Part shown: piece after piece, positions 12,577 to 24,069 of the stretch
Numbering within the stretch: the first letter of the stretch is position 1
Layout of the letters: each line of letters begins with the position of its first letter
From: Porphyra umbilicalis
Lineage: Eukaryota > Rhodophyta > Bangiophyceae > Bangiales > Bangiaceae
DNA length: 64,000 nucleotides
Assembly: GCA_002049455.2 (NCBI GenBank)
Contig: KV918761.1
Coordinates: 806,001 to 870,000, forward strand
Direction of reading: 5' to 3'
Program-made: the position numbers and the translations under genes
Notes under the pieces: model-generated
What the model was told of the DNA's origin: nothing
Database searches by the model: none
Seen by the model: only the letters and a program-made list of their open reading frames with translations

Positions 12577-14180
12577 ATGGCCTCCCACCTTCCCCCCCCC
12601 CCCCTGTACCCTCGGTGTCTTCCGCCGGCGCGGTCTCGGCCGACACCCTCGCGCCTCCTCTGCCCCCGCCGGTCTCTCGGGTCCTGTTTGACGCCGCCCT
12701 TCCCCTGGAGGCGGAGACCACCCTCAATGTCGCCGCCAATCACGGTCGGCCCGTGCGCGCGGTGGCGGCTGCTGAGGCCCTCCGGGCGTCTGTCCTCCGC
12801 GCCCAGATCGACCGGCTCGAGGCGGCGTACGCCCTCGTTACCGCTCCCGACGGACGAACCAAGCGGCGGCTGACGCGGGCGGCGCTGGCCACCCGCCGCG
12901 TCCCGGTGCTCGACTGGGCCACGCCCGGCGGTGCCTACTGGCCCCTGCCCGATGCGGCCGCCGACCCGCGCGTGGCCTCCCTCCTTGCCGCCGCTCCGCG
13001 GTACTATCCGGGGCCGATGCCGGCTGCGGAGCTGGCGCGCCTCTCTGCGTGGGCCGGCGTCGCTGCGCCCCCTGCCGTGGCGGACGGTTCCCCGCTCCCG
13101 CCGGCATCCCGTGTCGGCGCCGCCACGCCGCTGCCCGCTCCGAGCCCCCCACTTTCCGAGGCCGGTGCGGACTGCTCGGCTGCCGCCGTGCCTGCTCCTG
13201 TCCTGGACCCTTTGGCGGACTTCTCGGGGATTCGCGCTGCGGTTGGCGTGCACGGGAGCGCCTCGACTGCCCCGAGGGGGTCTACGGACCGCGTTCCCCC
13301 GGCGCCGCCTTCCTCTTATGCCTCGTCCCGCAGCAGCTCCGACGGCCGTGCGTCCTCTGGCTGCCCACCCGTGGGGGGTAGTGGCGGTGATTTCGGCGGT
13401 GCTCGTGGCTCGTCTGCCGGTGTCCCCGACGGGTGGGGTGGTGATCCTGCCGTGCGCGCCGCCCTGGGCCCCGGCAGTCACGGCGGTGGCTGGGGGGGTG
13501 GTATCGGGGGCCACGCCGGGGGCGGCGGTGGCTGGGGTGGTGCTGACGGTGTCCGCGGCGGGGGTGGCGGGGAGTGGGGGGATGCCGGAGGTGGCCGCGT
13601 TGGCGGTAGCGGCGGTGGCGGTGGCCGCCGTGATTGGGGCGGTGGCGGCGGCGGCGGCCGTGTCGGCGGGGGCCTCGGTGGCGGCGGCCGTGGTGATGGC
13701 GATTGGAGCGGCGGTGGCGGCGGCGGCGTCGGCGGCCCGGGCGGCGGTGGCGGCGGCCGCGGTGCACCCTGGGCGCCGGATGCGCTCTCGGCGCCTGCCC
13801 AGGGTGGGGCCCTGTACATCCCCTCATCTGCGCCTCCCCCTGCCTGGGACGGCGTCGACGGCTTCACCGCCTATCGTCGCCTCGCCCGCATTTGGCTGCA
13901 CACGTGCAACCTGGCCCCGTTTGAGCAAGGCGGCTCGCTGGCGCTCGCTCTCACCCATCTGGCGGCCGAGTGCGCCCACCAGCTGGACGAATCCGTCTTG
14001 TTTTCGTCCGGCGGCGCCCTCGCGCTCCTCGTCCACCTTGCGATCAGTTTTGACGCCCCGCCGGCCGTCAAGCTTTCGCGCGCTACGGACGAGCTGTACG
14101 CGTGCACCCGGGGCGTCGGCACCGTGGCCGCGTACCTGGTCAAGTTCCGCCGGCGATGCGCTGCTCCGCCGCGAGTGCCC
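12577..14180 (+). pseudogene. Copia gag region, frame-broken
   Basis: The structural Gag part of the retroelement. The coding frame runs from about 12,580 with segments such as RVLFDAALPLEAETTLNVAA and AQIDRLEAAYALV, then a Gly-rich stretch (about 13,370-13,790), then the capsid-like part FTAYRRLARIWLHTCNLAPF and ELYACTRGVGTVAAYLVKF. Around 14,150-14,180 the frame changes: the sequence continues sensibly as LPAPYLAGLLLRKAGLSHDQ in a different frame, which then carries the zinc knuckle. Because this break lies inside Gag, upstream of the knuckle, it looks like an inactivating indel and not a programmed Gag-Pol frameshift. The gag frame itself has no obvious ATG; the nearest ATG (about 12,577) is in another frame. 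Confidence 0.7.
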
Positions 14181-16030
14181 CACTTCCGGCCCCGTACTTG
14201 GCCGGGCTCCTCCTCCGCAAAGCCGGGCTCTCGCACGATCAGCAGGTGGTCGTTCAGGTGACCGCCGCTGCGACGGCGCGGGATCCTACCGCCCCTTCCG
14301 TGGCGGAACTTGCCGCCGCCCTGAACCGCTTGCACGGCCACGTGGCGTCTCCGGCGGCCGACCTGGCGACGGTTACCCTGACTGCGGCGAATCACTCGGC
14401 GCTCCTGGCCGCCGGTCTGGACCGCGCCCGCTCGGGCGGTCCCCCCGTATGTTGGCATTGCCACAAAATCGGGCACGTGCGGTTCCACTGCCCGGACCGG
14501 CCCACCTCCGCCGGGTCGGTGGCGCCCGCCCCGTCTGCCCCCTTTGCCCCATCTGATCCCGCGTCGTCGGCTTCTCTCGCTCCTGCTGCTGCTGCCCGGC
14601 CGCAATCGGCAATGGTGACCGCCACCTCGGCGCCCTCCTCCCCGTCTCGCTCCCCAGCACCCTGTCACCGCGTGCTCGTGTGCCACGCAACGGCGAGCGC
14701 CGCTGTGCTGACGGCGGCGACATGCCCAGTCGGCGACGCCATTGTGGACCCGGGCGCTACGTCCACGGTTGCGGGAGCCGCCTGGCTGCGCGACTACCTC
14801 GCTGCTCTCGCCCCTGCCTTGCGGGCCTCGGCGGTGGAGCGGTCCGCCTCGGGTGTGTTTCGCTTTGGCGACTCCCGGCGGACGCTGGCTGACCGACATT
14901 GGGTGATCCCCATCTGCCTCGGAGGGCGGCTTGAGCGGCTGGGGGTTTACGTGGTCCCGGGCGATCTCCCGCTCCTGATGAGCCGGCCTGCTCTCCGCGC
15001 GGCCATGGCGGTGCTCGACCCGGTGTGCGACTCGCTCTGGTTCAAGGACCGCCGGGTCACGGTGCCGCTGCGGGTGGATGCCACGGGCCACCTCCTCGTC
15101 AACCTGCTGCCGCTTCCTGTCTCGTCCGCCCTCGTCACCTCCACGCGGTCGCGATCCCGCCACGTTTCCTTCTCGCCTGCGCCTCCTGCCGAGGTCCCGG
15201 TGTCCGACGTGGCGGCTGACGCGCCGGCCGCGGCTGTCGGCACGCCGGCCGCGGTGGGTGCTGTGCCGGACGCGGCTGCCGGGGCGGCGCCCGCGGGTGC
15301 CTCGGCATCCCCTGTTGCCCGCGCCTCGGCTCCCGCGCTGTCTGCCGGGGGGGCTGCACCCCACGTGGCAGCGGCGCCCGGCGGGGCGTCCCCTGCTCCC
15401 TCTAGGCTCTCTCTCCGCGACGCGCGTGCCGTGCTGTCGGCCGGCGTGCGCCTTCCAGCTGTGCTTTCCCGGCTCTATCGCACGTATGTACACCCCAGCG
15501 CCGCCCGCCTCCTTCACCTGCTCAAGGAAGCGGGCTGTTCCGATGCTGCCATCGCGCCGGCGCTGCGGCGTGTGACGGAGGTCTGTGCAGTCTGTCGAGC
15601 GTCTGGCTCCCGCCCCCCTCGGGCCGTCGTGACCCTGCCGCGCCCCACTGTGTTCAACGACACCGTCGCGGTCGACCTGGCAGAAATTGCCGGCCGCGGT
15701 CAGTTCCTCCACGTGATTGACTTGGGCACCCGCCTTTCGCGCTGCGTCGACGTGGCGGACAAGGAAGCGCCCACGATTGTGCGGGTCCTGCTGTCGGTTT
15801 GGATATGCGTTTACGGGGCTATGCGTTGGCTCCTCTCTGACCCTGGCCGGGAATTCCACAACGCTCTCGTACGCGCGCTCGGCGAGCGGTTCAACGTGTG
15901 CGTCAACGTGACGGCGGGCCAGTCGGCGTGGAGCAATGGCATCTGCGAACGCCACAACGCCGCTGGGGTGGCGCGGGGGATCATTTGGCTGTTGGCCAAG
16001 TGCGCTTACGGTCTGGTGGATGCGCCCCAT
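14181..16030 (+). pseudogene. Copia nucleocapsid knuckle, protease and integrase
   Basis: One open frame holds, in order, a CCHC zinc knuckle (CWHCHKIGHVRFHC, about 14,450), an aspartic protease with the Copia signature DPGATS (about 14,750), an HHCC-like integrase N-terminus (VHPSAARLLHLL then CAVC, about 15,490-15,600) and the integrase core with D (AVDLAEIAG), D (LLSDPGREF) and E (NGICERHNA, about 15,940). Directly after the catalytic Glu the sequence passes to LAKCAYGLVDAP, which is the reverse-transcriptase motif normally written YGL..AP. The integrase C-terminal part and about half of the reverse transcriptase are thus deleted in frame. The frame is then lost near 16,030. Confidence 0.85.
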
Positions 16031-17184
16031 ATGTGCTCATCGCGGACGGTGCGGTCATCCTGGCCGTGTCGGTCCACGTCGACGATTTTCTCTTCGGCGG
16101 CACGGCGGCGGGCGTGGTGCTGTTTGAGTCGGAGTTGCGCGCGGCCTTTTCCGTCGGTCCCTTCGCGGTCGGCTCGTTCGTGTTCACGGGCTTGGCCATC
16201 GCGTTCATGGCGGCGTCGGGGCGGAGCCCGGCGTGCGTCCGCGTGCACCAGCAGGCGTACGTAGACAGCCTCGACCACATTCCCCTGTCGGCGGCTTGCC
16301 TGGCAACCCCGGGCGCCGCGGTCACCTCGGCGGAGCTCACCCTCTACCGCCGAGCGGCCGGCGCGCTGATTTGGGCGGCGGGTCAGACGCTGCCCCACCT
16401 GGCGTGCGGCGCGGCTGTACTTGCGCGCCACTTCCGGCACGCGCTCGTGGCCGACCTTGTCCGCGCCAACAAGCAGTTGGCGGCGGCCCGCCTCTCGCGC
16501 GACTTCGGCCTGACGCTCCGCTCCTCCCCGCCCGGGCGCTGTCTCTACCTCTTCACCGACTCGTCGGCGGTGACCCTCCGCTCCGCGTCGGCGCAGACGG
16601 GCTTTGCCATCTTCCTCGGTGCGGCGGGGGGGATTTTTGGTGCGGCGGGCTCGGCGGCGGCGGCGGCCGACGGTGTGTCGGCCGACCTTGTGGCGTGGGG
16701 CTTCCATCGGCAACGGCAGGTGACTCACAGCTCCTTTGCGGCCGAAGCGTTCGGCCTCCTGCAGGGTCTTCGATCTGCTCTCAATGCTGCCGCCGTGGCT
16801 GGGCTGTTGTTCAACGGCTCTGTCGGTGCGGGCTTGCCGGTCCACGCTTTTGTCGACTCGCGCTCCCTCTACGACTCCCTCACCTCCACGTCGGCGTCGG
16901 GGTCCAAGGAGGTGCGGGCCTGCTTGGCCGACCTGCGCGACCACTACCGGCTGGGCTCCCTCGCGTCGGTCGCTTGGTTGCCCGGATCCTTGCAGCTGGC
17001 TGACGGCTTGACCAAGCCCACGGGGGCGGGTCCTCTCCGGGCGGCCGCGGCATCGGGGTGGTTGCCACTGCCCCGGTCCGCGTGTGTTACCAAGTCGGCG
17101 TCGGGGCGCTTTGTTCCCGTTGCTGACCCTCCCCCTCCCTGTCTCTCCTTTCCTTGCCGCCGGCGCCTTGGTTGCCCTCGCTAG
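16031..17184 (+). pseudogene. Copia reverse-transcriptase C-terminal part and RNase H
   Basis: The downstream frame begins with the catalytic box HVDDFLFGG (the YVDD box, near 16,078) and continues through the thumb/connection to RNase H, whose acidic residues appear in LFTDSSAVTL, HSSFAAEAFGLL and AFVDSRSLYDSL, ending with the conserved WLPGSLQLADGLTKP. The first catalytic Asp of the reverse transcriptase lies in the deleted part, so this protein cannot be active. The frame ends at 17,184, about 80 bases before the 3' LTR. Confidence 0.85.
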
Positions 17185-17267
17185 AGTATGGGCTCCACGC
17201 CACTGGGTATTCTATGGGCTCCCCGCTCGGCCGGGTCGCGGATGGGGGTGTGGGGAGTGCGGGAAAG

Positions 17268-17415
17268 TGTAAATTCCCACTGTAAGGTCGGTAATCCATG
17301 GACGGCACACCGCCGACGGTGGGGTGGGCCGAGGTGTGGTCGATAGCAGTCGGGACGGCGGTGGTCCGGGGTGGCCGGCCGTGCCCGACAGCAAGATACA
17401 GCATTTATTCTCACA
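17268..17415 (+). repeat. 3' LTR of the Copia element
   Basis: 148 bp, starts TGTAAATTCC and ends TTTATTCTCACA. Same length as the 5' LTR with six substitutions. AATTC follows. Confidence 0.92.
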
Positions 17416-19503
17416 AATTCAACTACAGAAGAGCGGCGGTGAGTTGTCCCTTATATTTGGCCCGTGTCGCTTGCCGCCTCTCGCCTGTACCAGCAGGCGA
17501 CGAAGAACAGAGGCCACCACCAGCTTGAACAGCGCAGTCTCTCTGGATCCATTCTCACTATCCTCTGGCGCTGCGAGTACAACTACCAGGCGGTGGAGGC
17601 GCCGCGCGACACGACTGCTCCTCGTCACCACCGTACTCCCGGCCACCCACCACCACTGCCGCCGCCGTCGCGGGCGGCAACCTCCCAGCCGCGCCCAGTA
17701 GCGTGGAGACCGCACCAGTGACGACATTCAACCGCCTTGCCACAAGCTGTGGGTCATTCGCCCCTTCGAGCGCCGCCACCTGGGCTAGGGGCGACACTGT
17801 GACAACGAACCGCTCTAGGGAGATGACAGCTACATAGCGCCGTCGGTAGTGGCAACAAGTGCCGCTGTGAGGCGAGGGGGTGCGGGCATGTAGGCAATGG
17901 CGTGTCGGACGCCGGTGAGCGTTTTGCAAAAGACAACGTTGCCGCTGTAGGCCGCCGCTAAGGGCTGCAGCGCGCCCCCTGCGCCGCGGATGGTGACTGT
18001 GGCGGACGCGGGGGCGGCTGCTGTGGCCGATTGCAAAAGCAGGGTGGCGTGCCCACGCTCGCGACGAGGTGCAGCGGCGTGGCGTGTGCAGTGTGTCCCG
18101 CGCCGGTCGCTGGCATGGACGCGGCGGCACGCCAGCCGCCGAGGGGCCCAATGCAGTGGCCCGCTGTCTTCGGCATCGGCATCGACGGCAGGATCCGGGT
18201 GCACGGCAGCGCGGATGCCAACACGTCCAGCGCGTCGGATGCATGTTGTTCCCGTGACAAACAAGTATGCGATTGCGGAATTGCAGGCATCCAGTGTCGC
18301 GGGTCCAATTCAATAACGTTCGCCTTGAGGCCACTCTGTGACTTCCGTCTGCATGCCCATTCTTGCCGGTGCCTGCTCGGCGGAGCCGTCCTTGTGGCCT
18401 GTCTGGAGGGGTCGTGATGCGATCCGAGCGGGTGCACACGGCGGTGATGGCGTCTCTGGGAAGGGAGGAGAGGAGGAGGGGAGGGCCAAGGCTTGCTTTT
18501 CGACCCTCTGTGTGCTTGCAAGGCCTTCTGACGGGGTCTGCTGGGCGGTGCGCGCCGGAGCACCACCAGCGGCTCTTGTCGCCGTCAAGGTGACTCTGCG
18601 CCCCGCCTCCCGCGGCTGCTCTTCGCGGACCGCGCCTGGCCATGTCGTCCCCTCGGCGTGCGTTTGGTCGGCATCCTGTCCACTGCGCCGAGGGGTGTCG
18701 CCGTGGAGAGGCTGGGCACCTGTCTCTTGTTTTTCTTGCGGCCTTGCTGGCTAAGCCGTGCCTCCCCTGCAAGTCACCGCGGCGGCTGTCTGTCCACTGC
18801 ATCGGCCGGCAAAGGGAGCTCTGTTGGGCGTGTGCGCCGCGCGCCGATTGGTGCACTTGCCCTGTTGCCCTCTTGGATGGTGCGGGCGCTCGCTCGGCCC
18901 CCACCGCCCTCTACCGAGGCCCCGTGACGTGCACACGGGGGGAGCCGGGAGGCCGTTGAGCCTCTGCACGCGGCGCTGCGGTGGGGGTGGTGGATCGACA
19001 GGTCTGGCCTGGAGGTGCCGTGGCGGCGTGCGCCGTCGCCCCCTAGACGGCGGGGTGAGGTACGTGCGGTGGCCACCGGGGTGCTCCCGTTGGTAGGCGG
19101 GTGCGGGCGGTGCGGGGGGTCTGTGGGTCAGCCGGTGAGGTCCGCTGGCTTGTGGGCGGGTCGAAGATAGGCGGTTACCTACCACCCACGCGCGCCGTGG
19201 CTGCTCACTCGGTTAGACGGTGAGGAGGCGTCGCCGGCATCGCATGCAGAGAGCACGTCGCGTGGCGGCCTCGGCAGCGGCTCGGTCGGGAGAACGTGGT
19301 CGGTTGCACGTAGTCCCCGTGCACAATACGAGTCGATTTGCTGGGCGAGCGGGCACGGCGCGGCAGGTGGGCACTGGAACGGTCGGGTCAACGACCGACG
19401 CCGTGTCATCCAGTACCAACGTACCGTTAGTCTACGACGCGCACAGCTGCCGCGGCTCCGTCCTTCCGTTGGGTGTGAGCGCGTTTGAGGGCCCTTGGTC
19501 ACC
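17416..19503. other. Stretch without a supported gene; possible degraded minus-strand gene
   Basis: On the minus strand two adjacent frames look protein-like: one ending LTAALVATTDGAM near 17,830 and one continuing YVAVISLERFVVTV and VVTGAVSTLLGAAGRL to about 17,600. They would join only across a frame change near 17,832. No family is recognisable. This could be a decayed gene or part of a neighbouring element. The rest (18,300-19,500) shows nothing beyond overlapping GC-rich frames; the kinase promoter must lie at its right end. Confidence 0.3.
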
Positions 19504-21395
19504 ATGGCTCGCGTAGGTACGTTGTGTAGACTGAGTGCACTCTGTTCGTAGGGGTAACACAGAGCTGTGGAAGTGGGTTGGGACGGAGAGTGGCGGTGGC
19601 AAGGGACGGTGGCTTCGGCGAGTGGATGGCGAAGGAGAGGTGGCTCATCAGCCGCAGGTGCAGGTGGCCGTGCCATTCTGTCCGCTACCTTGAGCGGGTT
19701 GTTTCTAGCGCTTTGGCGGCAGAGGTGCGACTGGCATGGTCTGCGCTTGCGCGACGGCTTTGGCGGTCACAGGCGTCTGACCCATGCAAAGATGTTTTCT
19801 GTACTGCTTGTCGCTCTTTGCGCTCTTGGTGTACTGGCTCTGATGTTGATTCATGGGTGTTGCACAGGACCTTACATCGTGACCGACACACTTGGTGCGT
19901 GCAGGAGTGTGCGAGTGTTTTTGTCGTACAGTTGACCGTTGAGAGCGCGATTCGTGCCATTGCCTGTGGCCTTTGTGTGCTCGCTCTGGTGCTCTTCTCG
20001 CGTTGCGAGTCATTAATGCTAATTGTCGATACTTGGTCGTGTTCTTCCTGTGTTCTGCTCTTGCTGTCTGTCCTCAACCATCTGGTGTGTTCTACTTCGC
20101 TTCCCGCAGGCCAAGGAACGTTTGGCAAAGTGAAGCTAGCCAAGCACTCCGACACCGGGATGGAATACGCCATCAAAATATTGGACAAGGGGGACATCAA
20201 GGCCAACGAGCTAACCGTCAACGTGCGACGGGAGATTGCTATCATGAAGGCGCTCAACCACAAGAACATTGTTAACCTGCGCGAGGTGTTGTCCTCCAAG
20301 AGCAAGCTCTACATCGTCATGGACCTTGTGCGGGGCGGCGAGCTGTTTGACATGATCGAGCGCAAAGGCGAGCTGGACGAGACCCTCGCGCGCAAGTACT
20401 TCCAACAGCTGATTGATGGTATAGATTACTGTCACCGCCGGGGGGTGTGTCACCGAGACCTGAAGCCCGAGAACCTGCTAGTGGACGAGAACGGGGTGCT
20501 CAAGATTACCGACTTCGGCGTATCGTCCATGAAGGGCGGTGTCGGGTCGGATCTGCTCTACACGGCGTGTGGCACGCCCTATTACTGCGCGCCCGAAATC
20601 ATCAACGGGGCCGAGGAAGGCTACTCGGGTGTCAAAATCGACGCCTGGTCGTGCGGCATCATCCTATACCTGCTATTGACGGGAGTACTGCCCTTCCAGC
20701 ACGACGACATGACGCGTCTGTATGAGCTCATCAACGCGTGCAAGGTGCCCTACCCGTCCTGGATGGGCAGCGATGCCAAGGACCTCATTTGCCACCTACT
20801 GGTCAAGGATCCCGAGAAGCGGTTTTCCCTGGAGGACGTCAAGAAGCACTCGTGGTTCCTCGTCGACTATGATACGGGGGATACGCCGGCGGACTCGGGG
20901 CGATCTTTTGGTTCTGGCTCTGACCGCTCCAAGTCCCGCTCCCGCAAAAACTCCGCCAGCTCCGCGGGCGGCGGCAGCGGCACTGGCAGGAGCCGCGACC
21001 GCATCCCGTCATCAGGCTCGGGGCATGGCAACCGGTCACGCGAGAGCGTGGCAGCTGGAGGCGGCAGCCGCAACGGCTTCAACGCGAGCAGCGGTGGCGG
21101 CAGCAGCAGCGGTGGCGGTGGCGGCGGCGGTGGCGGCGGGGCCAAGGACCTGGCGAGCCAGTACGACGGCCAAGATTTGGAGGTGTTCATCAAGGACGCG
21201 TTGCCGGGCAAGCCGCAAAAGAAGATTGACGACGTCGTCAGCAGACTGCAGGATATCGACATTGACTGCGTGGACGACATGCAAGTGGTTGCCGAGATGA
21301 TGGGCACCGCCGACAAGCTGACCAAGTGGCTTGAGGAAAACCCCAAGATGCCGGCCATCACGGCTATGCGCATCAGCAAGATGTTCTATGGATGA
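19504..21395 (+). CDS. CIPK/SNF1-like Ser/Thr protein kinase, three exons
   Basis: Exons 19,504-19,516, 19,868-19,894 and 20,110-21,395 join to exactly 442 codons (441 residues). The first two exons encode MARV-GPYIVTDTLG and the splice completes the Gly loop GQGTFGKV. Donors are GTACGT and GTGCGT; both acceptors end CAG. Catalytic features: K36 (AIK), H128-R129-D130 in HRDLKPENLL, D148-F-G and A174-P-E. The domain (about 7-258) is closest in wording to plant CIPK/SnRK3 and SNF1/AMPK kinases (YFQQLIDGIDYCH, GVCHRDLKPENLLVDENG). A Ser/Gly-rich linker (about 270-360) leads to a compact C-terminal region (about 365-441, DLEVFIKDALPGKP...ITAMRISKMFYG). I see no NAF motif, so CBL binding cannot be claimed. 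Probably cytosolic or nuclear signalling; substrate unknown. Confidence 0.93.
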
Positions 21396-21782
21396 GGCGG
21401 GGGGGCGGGGTAGCGTGAGAGGCCTGCGTTGCGCTGTTCGTGCTTCTCTGGGTTGCCACGTCAGTCGGGTTCAGAACCGCTGTTGACTCCTTGGACTCAA
21501 GCACTGTAACTCCCTTTCTTTCTTCGTTCCCAGACTCGCACGTACGCTGCTCTTTTGGTGTAGCGCAATAGCGGAGTCGCGGTGGCATGTTGGCGCCACT
21601 TGGTGGCCAACCATCATGGCCCCATCAATAGCGGATAGCTGTGAGCAGCTTTCCTCACAGCTAGCCAGATGCGCCGGCAGCCGCACCTCTACATATGCTG
21701 CAGGCACGCCCATGGCAGTGCGGCGACGGCAGAGATTCGGCGTACAAACTCGGTCGAAGAAGAGTACGTACGACGGAAGCGG
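21396..21782. other. Intergenic between convergent genes
   Basis: 3' ends of the kinase (plus) and the small unknown gene (minus) face each other across about 390 bases. Nothing else is recognisable. Confidence 0.5.
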
Positions 21783-22232
21783 TTATCCACCGCTAAGGTC
21801 CATCACCGCGTCCGAAGCAGCCCCCCCCCCACCCCCCCCGACAGGAACGTCCCACCCAATTCGTTTCCCCAGCACCCCCCCCCCCATCCCCCAAGCGCTC
21901 ACGCCGACCGCGTCCACCCGCACCGCCTCGCCGGCCCAGCGCGTTAGCAGCGTCAGCGCCGCCCACACCCGCCGCTCCTCCCCCGCCCGGCACTGCACAA
22001 TGGCCAGCGACTCGCAGGGCTTCTCGCCTGGGAGCGTGGACAAGACCGCCACGGCAAGCCGTGCACCATCGGCGTCCCCATACGCCTCGAGCAGCGCTTC
22101 GTCGAGAAGCGCCGTCCACGCGGCGGCGGACGTCGGCGGCGGGTGGGGAGAGGAAGTCACCGCCCGCAACCGAGCAAACGCGGACCGCGGCTTGGTCGTC
22201 GTGGGTGAGGGTAGATGTTGGTTAGGAGTCAT
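21783..22232 (-). CDS. Hypothetical protein, 149 residues
   Basis: Single open frame from a true ATG at 22,232 (MTPNQHLPSPTTTKPRSAF) to a stop at 21,783. The first 35 residues are Pro/Thr/Ser-rich; the middle (about 38-115) has the mixed, helix-like composition of a folded domain: WTALLDEALLEAYGD, ARLAVAVLSTLPGEKPCES, ERRVWAALTLLTRWAGEAV. The tail is Gly-rich, partly because of C homopolymers near 21,823-21,838. I do not recognise the family. No signal peptide or membrane segment is seen. It lies tail-to-tail with the kinase and head-to-head with RPA12 (about 390 bases apart), so a shared promoter region is possible. Confidence 0.55.
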   Translation of the reverse strand: MTPNQHLPSPTTTKPRSAFARLRAVTSSPHPPPTSAAAWTALLDEALLEAYGDADGARLAVAVLSTLPGEKPCESLAIVQCRAGEERRVWAALTLLTRWAGEAVRVDAVGVSAWGMGGGVLGKRIGWDVPVGGGGGGAASDAVMDLSGG

Positions 22233-22624
22233 CGTTTAGCTGATGATATCGGCGGGTCAGAGACGTCGCGGAAGGGTGACCAGCGTGCGGGTAGCCGGAG
22301 AGCCACCAACAAGCCGGCTCCGACACGACGATGATGATGAAGGTGTACAAGTAGTCAGTAAATGAACACGAAATAATTCATCATACAATTCAGTAGGGAG
22401 CTGTTGTGCATGTCATGCACGAAGTCGTCGTGTTTTCGCGTCGAGCGCGCCGGCCGGCGTACGGTGGTCCCGACCACTACGTGCTTGCTGTTACGGCCAG
22501 CTCCACACACTATCCCCGTTCCTCCCACGCTCCCACGGTCAAGTTGTACTCACTTCACCTTCCTATATCTCCTACTTCCTACGTTATTCGAAGGGTCTTC
22601 TCGAAGTCCCTTCCTGCTCTGGCC
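22233..22624. promoter_or_regulatory. Divergent promoter region
   Basis: About 390 bases separate the start of the minus-strand unknown gene from the RPA12 ATG, so both promoters should lie here. The right part is pyrimidine-rich before the RPA12 start. No specific motif can be assigned. Confidence 0.35.
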
Positions 22625-23637
22625 ATGGACATGTCGCCCCACTTCTGCGGCGCCTGTGGGGCAGTGCTCCTCCTCGGCGCCGGCGGAGCCCCCTCTTGTG
22701 ACGTATGCGGTGCATCGCTGCCCAGGGGGGATGCCAACGCGGAACTGAAGTTGGTGACACGCCGTCGGCTGGCGCCGTCCGAGACGCTGCGGCAGCTGAC
22801 GGAGGCGGCGACGGACGTCGGCGGTGCCCAGGAGGCAGAGGTACGTTTTTGCCTGAGGTAGAGGAGGACAGCGGAGAGGGAGCGGGTGGTTGTCTGAATC
22901 ATCGAGAAGATGTATGGGTGGCGGCGTTGTGGAGAGTGAGCGTCGCTGCACCGACGGCGCTGGTTCGATGGACGCTGGTTGGGGGAATGTATATGGCCGT
23001 GCTCGTTGTATGTCATTCCACGCTGACGGCGAGTGGCTGTCAATGGTTGCATTGGAGAAGCATGGCGCGGTGCAAGTGGCAACCAGAGAGTGTTGCGGTC
23101 TGATTGCATGTCTAAGCACGCGGCTCTGACGCGACTTTTTTGGCTGGCACCGCGGTCGCTCTGGCTTGTCCTTTGGTCCACCCCTCTGCTTATCCGTGAC
23201 TGGCTTATGTTTTCGGGGATGCACTATGTACTGGCTCGGTTGGACGTACGGGCACACCATTCCTGGACGTTACATTCGCGCAGATCAGCGAGACGTGTCC
23301 CCAATGCAAGAACGACAAGATGTCTTTCCACACGGCGCAGCTGCGGTCGGCCGACGAGGGTCAGACCATCTTCTACACGTGCCTCAAGTGCAAGTACGTG
23401 ACGTCCTTCCGTGCCACTGAGCACTGGGCTTACCACATTCTGACGGGCGGGCTCGTGGGTTGTGCCGGTGATGTGTGCACTGATTGCCCGAGTAGACACG
23501 ACTGGGGTTGGACTCCATTGATTGTTACACATACCCCAGTACACTAACATCTCGTTTTCTGGGTCTTCACTCTGTTATTCTCTTCCTGGTGGGTTGCTGT
23601 GGTGCCAAACAGGTATCAATTCACCCACAACTCCTAG
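22625..23637 (+). CDS. RPA12: DNA-directed RNA polymerase I subunit RPA12
   Basis: Three exons, 22,625-22,840, 23,284-23,393 and 23,613-23,637, join to 117 codons (116 residues), close to the family's usual length of about 125. Donors are GTACGT at both introns; acceptors are GCGCAG and AAACAG. The N-terminal zinc ribbon shows FCGACG and CDVCG. The C-terminal TFIIS-like ribbon shows CPQCKNDKMSFHTAQ, then LRSADEGQTIFYTC with the acidic DE hairpin, and CLKCK; the last exon supplies only YQFTHNS and the stop, matching the end expected of this subunit. RPA12 sits in nucleolar RNA polymerase I and supports RNA cleavage and termination. The final 25-base exon is supported by reading-frame closure and by family similarity. 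Confidence 0.93.
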
Positions 23638-24069
23638 GGTCTCGACCATGTACACAAACCACTGCGTGGTGGTATGAAGTTCACGCTATATGTTGAGATC
23701 CTTTCTTCTGAAAGAAATAAGGAGGAATTATCAGGATTCGATAGCATCGAGTTCGTCGGCATATCTCGGGGAAAGTACCAGGATCGATGTGGGATTATCT
23801 CAGGGATTATCTTCGCGGGCCGTTAGGATAATCCGGCTGATACGCCGCGGGGTTTTACTTGTCCGATCCTAGGATTGCGATGGTCTTCGATGGAGGAACG
23901 ACCTGGGATCTGATCGAGGACTGTCCTCAAGATTGTTTGCAAGTTAGTTTCGCGGCGCATCCCATGGCATGGATGCATGACCGCCCAACAGAATAAACCC
24001 TGGCACAGCACCTCTTTACATCCTTCGGACTGGTCCAGATTTAAAACCACATCCATCCTGTGTCATGTA
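23638..24069. other. Gene-free stretch
   Basis: About 430 bases of ordinary composition between RPA12 and the first repeat of the 24-28 kb cluster. I see nothing supportable in it. Confidence 0.4.

Larger units (their letters stand above)
12261..17415 (+). mobile_element. Copia-type LTR retrotransposon, internally deleted
   Basis: Complete outer structure: 148-bp LTRs beginning TGT and ending ACA at 12,261-12,408 and 17,268-17,415, flanked by the 5-bp duplication AATTC (12,256-12,260 and 17,416-17,420). The LTRs differ at six positions, so insertion is fairly recent. Internal order is gag, protease, integrase, reverse transcriptase, RNase H, which is the Copia (Ty1) order. The integrase C-terminus and the N-terminal half of the reverse transcriptase are missing, and there are frame breaks near 14,160 and 16,030. 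This copy is therefore defective. A purine-rich stretch (GGGGAGTGCGGGAAAG) just left of the 3' LTR is the probable polypurine tract. Confidence 0.93.

Noticed and set aside
14150..14180. Programmed ribosomal frameshift in the Copia element
   Set aside because: The break lies inside Gag before the zinc knuckle and has no slippery site, so an indel is simpler.
22406..22624. Upstream extension of the RPA12 frame
   Set aside because: The open frame continues upstream, but the family start fits the ATG at 22,625 and the upstream part is pyrimidine-rich leader.
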